Notes under the pieces: generated by a model
What the model saw: only the letters and a program-made list of their open reading frames with translations
What the model was told of the DNA's origin: nothing
The model's database searches: none
Position numbers and translations under genes: made by a program
In this document: piece by piece, positions 51,474 through 63,400 of the stretch
Position numbering within the stretch: position 1 is the stretch's first letter
How the letters are laid out: the number at the start of each line of letters is the position of its first letter
Source of the DNA: a bacterium 1XD42-54
GTDB taxonomy: Bacteria > Bacillota > Clostridia > Lachnospirales > Lachnospiraceae
Reading direction: 5' to 3'
NCBI GenBank assembly: GCA_003612585.1
Contig: RAZH01000001.1
Coordinates: forward strand, 558,001 to 622,000
Length of the DNA stretch: 64,000 bases

Positions 51474-54400
51474 TTACTGTGCGGCAGCTCTTCTCCTTCT
51501 TTCCAGTAACAGAAGCGCTGTCATCAACATTGCCATTCCAATCAGCGTATTCCACTGTGTTCCCGGTCCGCCTGTAGAAGGCAGCTCATAGAGACAGTCG
51601 TCCTCAATCCGGAATGAAATATTATACTGAACAGGTACCTTGGTCAGATCGCTGTCCTTTGTTACCACGCTTTGATGCGGGCTGGTCCGGAACATCTCAT
51701 CCGCAGGTACTTCACTTTCAAATGAACCGTCTGGCTGCGCCGTTTCTTCTGTCAGCAGCTTCGGCTGCGCAAGTGCAGCGCCGTCCTCATCCTTCAACTG
51801 AGATACCGTAATCACCGGTTTTACATGTTTCCACGTAAGCTTCTGCTGTTCTTCATTTTCCTGATCGGACAAATAAACAATTCTCACTTCATATACGGAT
51901 GCATTCAGGTCATATCCGTTTGGAGCCTTTGTCTCCTTCAGATAATAGGTTCCTGCTTCCAGATGCTCAAAAATTACCTTTCCGTCGCTGCGCGTCTGTG
52001 CAACTACTTTTCCGGTATCTGAAAGTCCTGCATCACGATACAGTGTAAACTGTGCGCCGGAAAGCAATGCCTGAGGCAGCGGTTTACCATCCGCATCCTT
52101 TGCAATAACAGAACTGAGTTTCGTCAGATCAATCCTGTAAAGAATCTGTGTATTGATCGCCTGGAACGTCCGTACGTCCTTCTCAGTCCAGTCTGTACTG
52201 CTCATGCGGAAGCCGGGGAGTACTTTGCCGTCCGCGCCTGTCGCAGATTCCGTCAGGCTGTAGGTAATTTTTCCGCCGCGGCCTTCTGCCTGCAGTGCCC
52301 GGTGCTCCAGAAGCCATGTTACCGTGCTGCCTGCTTTCACAACACTCTTTCCTCCCGTTGTCAAAACGGTCAGAGCTCCACCATCCGTGCGGGCTGTCCC
52401 CTGCGTATCCACAAGCGAATCCGCTTTGGTAACTGTAACGCTTGCAGCTGCATTATCTGCCTTCATATCATTATCAGCTGTCATCACATAGTCAGAAGAA
52501 TAATTCACCACATCCTCTGTGCCTACGGAAGCCTGAACGGTAAACGTAACAGAAGTATCCTTTTGGATCGGATTTACATAAATATTCTCCCAGTCCTTGC
52601 GAATCGTGAGATCCAGATAGTACAGACCGCAGTTCCAGTTTCCTGAGACATATTTTCCGGACTGAATACGGTTCAGATCCGGCAGAGAAATTCCCTGGCC
52701 TGCATTGTCTGCAAAGGCTCCTGCCAGTGCTGCCGCTCCACTCTGTACACTGTCTACATTCGTTCCGTAATCTGCTTCCGTCCGGTTCACCGGAGATCCT
52801 GTCGGCATATTTGCCGGAAGCTTTGTTACACTCAGCCGGTCAAAACTAATTCGTTTTGTGCCGTTGTTTACCTGATAACTGTTGTCGTCATCCGCGAATG
52901 CAACGAAATATCTGCCGCTTCTCAGCTTGTCGAACGAGTATGCCCCCTTATCGGAGGTGCTTCTGCGGGACACCAGATTACCCATTACATCCACCGCCGG
53001 GTATCTTACCTGACCATCAATCACAGCCGCTCCAAGTGAAACATGTCCCTGTGTCCATGTATCATCTGTCGGATCACCCGGCGTACCGCCGTCGTTTCGG
53101 CTGATCAGACCTGATTCTGTCTGCGGTTCTGTATCCGTATAAAGGAATACATCTACGTTTTTCAACGTCCGGTCAGTACTTGCATATCCGTTCGTTCCAA
53201 CTACATATTTGCCATCCTGGTTCTGATCCATCCATACTGTACCGCTGATAGAACGCTCTACTGTATCAATATAAGCCTTTCCGCTGATAACCGGATCGGA
53301 ACCACTCTTATAGAACAGATTATTCCAGTACGTATTACCGCCCTGCTGCGTTTTTCCGCTGCTCGTAATCAGTTCCTTTACCGGACCCGCGTCGGCTGTC
53401 TGCGGCGAAAGAACAACTTCTACTATAACAGATTTCGCTCCTGTTACCTGTGGTAAGTATGCGCAGAATCCAATACCGCCTGCGCCATTTGCAGCGTACT
53501 GAATCAGATTCTCACCGCTGTACTCAACAACCCAGCTTTCGTCCACTTTGCCTAAAGCTACCGCGCTCCATGCATCTCCGCTCTCAAGCAATGTGGCAGC
53601 CTCTTCCATTTCTGCCTTTCCAGCCCCGGGCGCTTTCATATCTTTCCGATACTTCAATGATCCTTCTGCAAGGAATTTCTCATAATCCTTCTGTTCACTG
53701 AACTTCATTCGAATGGCACTTACACGGTAGCCTCCAGTCATAGAAGTTCCCCGTCCGTCTCCATTATACGGAAGAACATCATACATCTGAATCGGCACCG
53801 GCGCCTCGGTACGGTTGCTGTAGTTCAGATAATAAACAAGATCGTCCCCCAGCTCTGTACGACTGCTCTTAACATCCATATAAATGCTGTCGTTACGGTT
53901 TGCCACTGCGTCAATCGAAACACTGTCCGACTTTGCATTGCATGCGATCTGATTGATCTCAGAATATGTGGTATTGATTTTCGCCTGCGTTGTAAGTACC
54001 GTACCGTTCGGAACGTCGAGCTCTTTCGGTGCTCCTGGCGTACCAATCGTACAGGAATAACGGATTTTCGGAAGCTTTTTCTTGATATCACTGACTGAAG
54101 TCCTCAGTGTGATAAACGCTCTTCCGGTCCAGATATCGGTCGGATTGCCCTGCGCATCTTTCTCCATCTCTTTCTCGTAATCCACATCCCAGATCAGCTC
54201 GCCATCCGCATAGCCGGAACCTGCTGTATCAATTCGAATACTTCCTTCATTGAAGTTCAGATGTTTCGGAAGCGTAAGCCTGATTTCGACCTGCGCGGGC
54301 TGAGAACCGTTATCAATCAACTCATGATTCTTAATCGCACTTGACTTCTGAATCGTTGGTGTGACAACAAAGTTTGCAGTTCGTTCTCCGTTGGACAGAT

Positions 54401-57400
54401 AGTACTGAGTCTTTGGTGTATTGGCCGACCCCAGAATGATATCTGCCACTCCGATCGTGACACCGCTGTCCATCGTGTACAGAAGCAGCGTATTTCCGCG
54501 GCGCCATCCTGTATGGGTTCCACCCATCGGACTTCCGTCCTCATACTCTGTCTTTACATATGAATCTGTGTAATCACTTCCTGATGCAAGTTTCCTGCGT
54601 CCCGTATTTTCATCATAATAATTTTCCGGCAACGTACCATTTCCCGTCCCGTATACACCCGTCTGTCCATTATAGGAAACATCTCTCCAGTTAAACTGAT
54701 AGACAACTTCCTGGCGTGCTACCGCACCTTTGGCGTATGCTTCCTTGTATGTTGGTCGGTACACAGTCCAGATCTTTGCATCGTTTGTTGTACAGAATGT
54801 TTTTCCTGTATCTGCAAAGTCATTTGTTACGTTCATCTTACTCGTAACGGTAATCCGTCTTCCCGTCCGGATGCAGCAATCGCGGAACTGATACAGAATC
54901 GCCACGCACTTTCCGCGCGAAATGCCATCCGCATCGTAGCCAAAATAATCATACAAAGCCTGCAACGTATCAAAATAAATCAGGTCTTCTTCGTGATGCG
55001 CAACCATATCGTCCTCGCCGCCTCTGTTTCGGAAAGCTGACGGACTTTCATCTTTCGTCCAGTTCGTTCCGTCCGGCTTTGCCGCATACAGGATCGTCAG
55101 GTTGTAGCTCATTGTTTTAATCGGATTATTTTTCGACCATGTCGTCGGTCCCTCTGTTGTCGTGATAATAAACGCCCCGTTACCAATATTTCTGGTCACC
55201 TGATTCTGCTCATAAGAAACGTTTGTCACGGCTGATGTGCCAACTGGCGTGTATGCGTCTGCGTCAAACTTCTGCAGCAGGTTCACCCCTGTCATATAAT
55301 TGTACTCTATAATATTGTGTATCTGCGGGTCAAAATCTTCAGGCGCAATGTAATGCCCGGAATTTTTATCCTGCGTATTAATGACCTTGCTGCTGTAGTT
55401 CAGATCCGCGGCAATATACACCTGGGAACCAAGCGGTGTTGTTCCCGTACCTCCTGTACCGGAAAGAATACCGTTCGAACCGGTATTGAAATAATTCGTC
55501 TTGCTGATCCCGTCTCCGTTACTGTAATTATCATTGTAGACATACATTCCTGTCACATGGGAAAGATAATTATCCTGATACAGCATTTCTCCTGTCGCAT
55601 GCTCCCGATAGCTGCTTCCAAAGTATTCCTGCATCTTTGCCATATCGTCGTCTTTTACATTTGACGTATCTTTTCCCTCTGCCGTATTTCCTGAGGAATC
55701 ACGAATCTGCAAATCAGAGACAATCCCTTCCATGTCAATTTCAAGATATCCTTCGCCGCCCTTCGTCACCTCCGGATTTACCGGGAAGAGAATCTGCACG
55801 TATCCTGCTGAAAACGGTTTTACCTGATTCGACCCGAAAAACTCACTGTTACCGCCGCTCGATGCGTAGGAAGGTGAAGAATTGTCGTATGCCGGGTTGA
55901 CAGTATATCCGCTGATCTTAAAGTGTACAACCGTTTCCGCATCGCCCTGCTCTGGCTGAGCTCCGCTCGCATGCCAAACACCTCCGCTGTAACATCCGCT
56001 GTTGCCGCCGCCGCTGTTGTAGGGCGCGGCCGCATATGCATACCGCGTCGTCCGCGTAATGTCGTCCTCATCGTTCCAGTCCATATTGAAGCCGTAATTC
56101 GTATTCGACAGATTCATTCCGTACGCCGTATTGACGTTTTCCTTGTAAGCCCAGATATACGGCGCCTGCTTCAGAGGATTTCCCTTATCATCAGTCAATT
56201 CCTTGCCCTCCAGGTACAGGGAGCCGCCCAGATGAAGGTCAAAATCAATATCTCCCTCCGGGAACTGAATACCCTGCAATCTGTTTGCTGCACCATCGTT
56301 TCTCAGGGAAAGCGTAATTCCGTATCCAAGCATTGTTCCATAAACAACAGTTCCGTTTCGCTCCGGATCTTCCAGACTTTCTTTATATTCTCTCTCGTTT
56401 ACCTCTTCTCCTGTTTCAAGGTTGAAATAACCCGTATACGCAAGTGCAGAATTTCGAAGGAGCGAAACATTATACTTATCCGTCGCTGATACTCTTGTCG
56501 GAGCTTCCGGACTCAGTTCCAGCGGATGCGCTTCATTCTCCGGATTATCACCGATCCACTGGCGGAATACCGGCTCGATCAGCTCGCCGTTTTTCATCGC
56601 CTTTACATTAATGGAAATGACATTCTCCTGCGTACCGGCCTCATTTTCAATTTCCCAGTAACCGCGCATCTTCTGAATCACCGTACCGTCTTCCGCTTCT
56701 GTCTCGCTGATCTCACAGACTTCCATCGATTCGTTATACACAAACTCTGCCTGCTCCGCGCTAAGTGGCAGTTCTGCTTCCAGCCAGAGCTTCAGTTTCT
56801 GTTTTTTTGCCGGTACAGGGTTCTCTGATTCATCGCCATCTGAACTCAATTCCTGACCATCCTGATTCTGTCCTTCTGCATCTGGATTCGATTCATTATT
56901 ACCCGGATTTTGTGCATTTTCATCCAAGTCAACTTCATTTTCACCTGAATTTGATCCGTTTGCATTCAGATCTGATTCTTGATCGCCCGAATTTTCCTTA
57001 TCTGCACTGGCATCCTGTACGGTTGTGATCATCTTATACATAATCCGGTCAAATGTACGAACAATTCCGTTGTTATTGCTGCTGTCGTTTCCGGCGCTCC
57101 ATTCCTTTGCCGGACCGTTTATTCCATTCTCCCACTCATCTGCCAGGGCATCGCCGTACTTCTCCGCTTCGCGTACAGCCGCCGTATTATTAAATCCTGT
57201 CACACCGTCCTTGATTCCCTCTGTAGCGTGGAAGTTCAGAGATTTTACTTCCATCGTTGTTTCATTTTCACTGCGTTCGGTGTCTCCATAACGGTCTGCC
57301 GTAAGCTGAAGATCAAAGCTCTGTATGATCCTGCCCGTCACATACTGACCTTCCAGAATCTGCTCCGCCGAGCGAACTGTTCCATTATAGCTGTCATCCT

Positions 57401-60400
57401 TCCAGACATTGTAGTCCGTATTGCCCATATCGACTGCCGGAATCAGCGTTGTCTTCGGATAACTTTTACCCGGATATACGCCCGTTCCTTCATATCTGGA
57501 ATAAATATCGTTTCCTGCTCCTGTTCGCGTCGAGGTATTGTTGCACAGCTCTCCGCCGGTCATCAGAAAGCTTGCCTCATTCCCAGCAGCCTGCGCCAGA
57601 CCGCCGCCAAACTGTGCTCTGTTCTCCGTGATACTTCCGCCTGTCATGCGAATCACGCCGCCGTACTGGTAGATCGCTCCTCCGCGGGTCGACTCATTTT
57701 GCGTGATAACGGTACCTTCCCCGATTGTCAGCGTACCGCCGCTTACCCGGAATGCTCCGCCGTAGCTCGTCGCATTCGTCGTTTTATTCCCCTGAACAGT
57801 CACGCCACCAACCTGCATCGTGCCGCCGGTCAGACAGACGGCTCCGCCATCATTTACTGCCTTATTTCCTTCAATCAGACCGCCGGTGAAACGACTTTTG
57901 CCGCTGGACTGGCAAATTACTCCGAATCTGCTGCTGGTATTATTGCGAATCGTACCGCCGGTCATCTGGAATACCCCGCCCGGAATCCAAATAACGCCGT
58001 CCCGCGTTGCTGTATTATTCTCGATGACACCGCCACTCATACGGAACACGCTGGCGCCGCTCTTTACCATTACAGCCGCTCCATACATAGAACTACAGTT
58101 GTTGATAGATGCTGTTCCGGTCAGTTCAAATGTACCGCCGTCCACACAGACGCCTCCGCCGCCATAACTACTGTTATCCCCGACTGCGCCGCCCGCGTGG
58201 GACTGACTGATCTGTCCGCTTTCCATCGTTACAATACCACCGGAACGTACCAGAACTGCGCCGCCGCTTTCCGGCGCATTTCCGATAATCGAACCAACCG
58301 CACCATCCGGCCCTGGCTCTGTCTCATCTTTGACATCCTTAATATGAAGTTTACCGTAACACGTGATCGCTGTTGTGGTTCCCTGTAAAGTATAGCCGTT
58401 CAGGTTCAGTGTCAGCTCCGTGCCGCCCGGTATACGTACATTTCCTGCCGCCTCTTTTACGAGAACAATCGTCGGATGCTCACCATATACTGCATGATCG
58501 GTATCAGCCACAATAGCGTCGACCGCCTTTTGTACCGTAGTAAACGGCGTATCTCCGATTTTTGCAACGATCTCCTCCGTCTCATATTTCAATGTGAGTC
58601 CGTAGCTTCGAAGCACCGGCGTATACGTTATCCCGTCTGTAATCAGATGATCACGACCTTCGTCATACCATCCCATTCCGCTCTTTCCGTCCGCTGCCTC
58701 AAACATGCCTGCTGCTGTCGGAAGACACAGATGAGAACTTTTATAGGAGGCATTATATGCCGCATAAACGTCCTGTCCGAACGCTGCTGTGTTATGGTAC
58801 AGTTGAGCACCCTTCAGCACTGTAACATTGCTGTCTGCAGACTCCATAGTAAGGCCGCCGCCATTGCCTCCTGTCTTGTTGTCACGAATCACACCGCCAT
58901 TTATCGTAAGGATCGTATTCCCATTGGCATTATAAATCCCGCCACCGCTTCCGGTTGCCACATTATCTGCAATCAGGCCGCCTGAAATTGTGTCTTCCCA
59001 GCCCAGATACGAATGGTCTTTGTTTGGCCTCTGCCTGTTATAAATCCCGCCACCGTAGGCTGCCTGGTTTCCGGTAATCTCTCCGCCTGTCATATTCAGC
59101 TTTCCATACCAGCTTACACAGATACCGCCGCCATTTCCGGTTGTTGTATTGTTGCGGATCTTGCCGCCTTCCACAGTAAGAGTCGTATAATCTTCCAGCA
59201 AGATGCCGCCGCTATTTCGTTCAATTACAGTCCCTTCCTGTACAATAGTTTCCGCTCTCGCGTTATTGTTTATTGTAACTCCGCGTCCTTTATTATCGCG
59301 AATCTGTACACCTCTCAGATAAACACGGTGTGTATTATTCCCCGCGCGTACCTGCAGGCCCGTTCCTGAATTGGAATTGATTACACCTCCGTTTAGATAT
59401 GCATTTGCGCAGCCGGCCACGCAGACTGCTCCATAACCGCGGTCTGTATTATTGCTGACCTCTACGCCGTCTTCCATTATAAAACTCGTACCTGCAGCAC
59501 AAACGCCGCTGTTATAGTATGCATAATTGCCGCTGATTTTCGTATTTCCCTCAAGCTTCGTAATACCGGTAAGATACAGGCCGCCATACCAGCAAATGTT
59601 CCGTTCTATGCGGTTATTCGTGATGGTACAGTCTGTCACTGTAACCGTCCCGCCAAGGCGTGCACCTCCTACGTTCGACAGCAACGCACGGTTACCGCTG
59701 ATCTCCGTGTTCTTTACGTTTACCAGATTTCCCGTACGCACAGAACAATAAAGACCGCCATACTGCCGCTGCGCCGTATTATTCAAAAATCTTGAATTTA
59801 CAATATCTATCGATTTGGCATGGCAGATATACGCTCCGCCACCGCCACTGTTCGAGTCTGAAGTCTCCTTCGTCACATTATTCTGGAACAGAGTATCGCT
59901 GATCGTAACGCTAAGAGGCTCCGCTGCGTTGTCAAATCCATAAATACGAAGGCCGCCGCCGCTTATCGTTGCCGTGTTACCGACAAACTCACTGCCCTGA
60001 ATGGAAACGGTACTCGGGGCGTAAAGTACTGAACCTGTATTTACAGCTCCGCCATATTTTGCCTGGTTGTTACGGAACGAAGCTCCTGTGATCTCCAGAT
60101 CAAATGCTTTCGTGCTGGCATTGTTAGAACTGAAGCCCTCTACCTGCAAAGCTCCGCCGTATGTTGCGCAGTTATCGGTGAACACAGTTCCCTCTCCGAT
60201 TCGGATACTACATCCATAACGCGCATAAATTGCTCCGCCATTCATTGCCAGACTTCCAGTTATGGAATCAGGATTACCAAAACCTGTAACCGTAATTCCA
60301 CTCACGTCAAGCACACCAGCCGTCATGTAAATCGCGCGTGCTCCCACACATCCTTCAGCCGGTGTCAGAAGGCCGCCTGCACTGCCTTCCTTCGCATCCT

Positions 60401-63400
60401 CCTGACGGTTCCCGCTTTGACTGCTGTCCTGTAATTTCAGTGCGCCGCCTGTCAAATAGAAAATATTATTATTATTTGTACTCAGCGTGTAGCCGTTCAG
60501 ATCAATTACAACATTCTGCCCCTCTCTGATCGTCACACGTTCACATACATCTTTGAGCAGATAAATAATTTCCCCGCCCTGTGCTGTCTCTATTGCGTCG
60601 CTGAGTTTGTCAAATTGCTGTACCTCATCTCCACTTCCGATACGCGCTACCGCATTTGTATGATCCTCTTTGCTCTTTGCCGCTGTCAGATAATACGTAT
60701 GTGTTTTCTTTATCACAGCAAGTGGTTCTTTTATATAGGAAGAATCATACCCATCATACCAGCTGTCATATTCCTCAAATCCCATATCGGAAGCTGCAAA
60801 CAGCTGAAATCTGTAATTTCCACTGTAAGCTACTGCACAGATATCTTTTGCATCTCCATTGCAGATGTTCCCGTATATCTGACCTCCGTTTAATTCCAGG
60901 TGCATATTTGCGACTGCATAAATGCCGCCGCCTTCGCCTTTGTTTCCCGTCGTCACCTGATTTCCTGTGATCACGCTGGTAGCGCCTTCCGGTATCCGGA
61001 CGGTTGTATTCCCAGCACCATAAATACCGCCGCCACTGTTTGCAGCTTTGTTATTTTCTATCCTTCCGCCTGTAAACTCAAATAATGTACCATTTCCATC
61101 CAGATAAACAGCACCGCCCGCATTGGTAGCCGTATTATTTCGAATCTCACCGCCGGATACATACACTTTAGAACTGTTATGCATACGGATTCCGGGACCC
61201 ATATCCGTCGAATTTCCCTCAATCACACCACCGGTCATGTAAAACGAAGCCCTGCTGTCCTGTAACCGCACACCGCCTCCATTGTTTGCCCGGATCTCAC
61301 CGCCATTCATCGTGAATACGCTGTTTTTCTGGACCCCGGATACATTTTCAGCATAGTTGACCAAAATGCCCATTCCACGGTTTTCTTCCACATACCCGCC
61401 GTCCATGGTAAAGCTGCCAAGTCCGCCAACGTAAACACCGGCTCCGTACCACGCTGTATTTCCTTTAATGTGTCCGTTTTTCAGCGTCACATCACCCAAA
61501 ACAAACAGGCCGCCGCCACTGTTCAGTTTATCTGTCCTGTTCGGATTTGCAGTTCCGCTTCCACCGCAGATAACGCCGTTTTTCATTTCGCTCGTATCAT
61601 CAATCGTAAGCTTCGCTCCCTGCTCCACATAGATGACGCTGCTCGAAAGCCCCCTGATCGTATGCCCCGCCAGATCAAGCGTTACAGAAACGCCTTCCGG
61701 TATCTGCACACACTCTATGCTGTCTGCCAGCATCGTAATCACTGCGTTTTCTGCCTGACCGTCTTCTTGCCCTGTCACCGCCAGCATGTCGATGGCTTCC
61801 TGCACGCTTCCATAAACCTCGCTGCCAAGCTGCGCCACAACATTCCCGTACCGGAATGTATACGCACGATTCTCACCGTATTGTAACATTTCTTCTTTCG
61901 TTTCCGTCACAGAGGTCTGGGAACGTTCCTCATACCAGTCAATCACCGGTTCCCCGGACGGGCTTACAAAATCTGATGCAGTTCCCAGTATCAGAATCGG
62001 AGCACGCGCAAAATTCTCCTCGTTTTTACTGGTACTTCCAGACTGATACAGATCATGGCCGCCTTTCGCGGCAAAAGCCGTATTATCACACAGCATACCG
62101 CCTGTGATAGAATTTGCTCCACTCTTGCCTACACTACCGGTCAGATAGATACCGCCGCCGCTTCCAATGGCTGTATTTTTCCGAACTGTACCGCCGGTCA
62201 TTGTCACACTGCCTTCTGCACAAATACCGCCGCCGTTACTGTTGGACTTATTATCTGTAATCTCTGTGCCTGTAATCACAATTTTTCCGCCCACATATGA
62301 CTGATGAATGCCGCCTCCAACGCCGCTGGCTGTATTCTCACTGATACGGCCGCCTGCAAGCGTACTCGTACCGCCTCCATACCAGTACACACCGCCGCCA
62401 CTCGCTTTGGAATTGTTATGTTCGATCGCACCGCCTTCCATTACAACAGTTCCGCGCACACCGCCGCCGCTGCTACTTGCCGTATTCTCTGCTACTTTTG
62501 CATCGTCGTAAAGGTAAAGCGTACCATAGATACCGCCGCCCTCGCCGCTTGCATAGTTGTTTATCACCTGCGCACGGTCATGCATCCTTGTCGTTCCATA
62601 CGTACCGCCGCCTGTCCATGCCTGATTATCCCGGATGAGCGCATCTCCAGTCATGGTAACAGCGCCCCAAACGCCGCCACCATTACCTCGCGTCATATTC
62701 TCACAGACAGCACCCCCGCTCATCGTCATTCCTACTTCCGTATAAATGCCGCCGCCGTGCACATCACTGTTGCCATCTGCGCTGTTGTGACTGATCTCTC
62801 CACCCGTCATTGTCAACTTTGCCCCAGTTCCACTGCGATGAAAAAGACCTGCGCCATATCCGTATCCCACGCCATGAATTACATTCCCTGAAATAAAACC
62901 TCCCTCAATCAACGTAACGCTGTAATTATCAACAAACAGACCACCGCCATGGGTAAAGTTTGTATTTTCTTCTATCCGTGTTCCTTCTTTTAATGTAACG
63001 GAAGCATACTGTCCCACATAAATGCCGCCGCCCCAGATATTCGCCGTAAGCCCTGTATCTTTTGAAGTATTTTCACTGATGCGGCCACCTGTCATTGTAA
63101 AGGAACTCCTGGCCCCATTGCTGCTGGCCAGATAAATACCTCCACCTGCAAGCGTCGTTTTGTTCCCATACAGCCAGTTGCCACGCACTGTTCCGCCGTC
63201 CATCACAAGCTGTGTCCCTGCCGTCAGATAGATTCCGCCGCCATAACGTCCGCTGGCATTCTCTGCGACATCTGCGCCATCCGTAATCGTACAAATGGCT
63301 GCTTTCTTTGCCAGATAAATTCCGCCGCCGTCCGCTTCCGCTTTATTTCTTCTGATGTTCGATGTCTGAATGGTAAAAGCTTCCGTTGCTTCATATAAAT

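Noticed and set aside
56979-58388. A 469-codon open frame on the plus strand opposite the adhesin, and other long plus-strand frames between 57 and 63 kb
   Set aside because: They are antisense to beta-helix repeats; the Gly-rich repeated codons keep the opposite frames open. They have no ribosome sites, and their products are low-complexity Cys/Ile/Arg-rich sequences.
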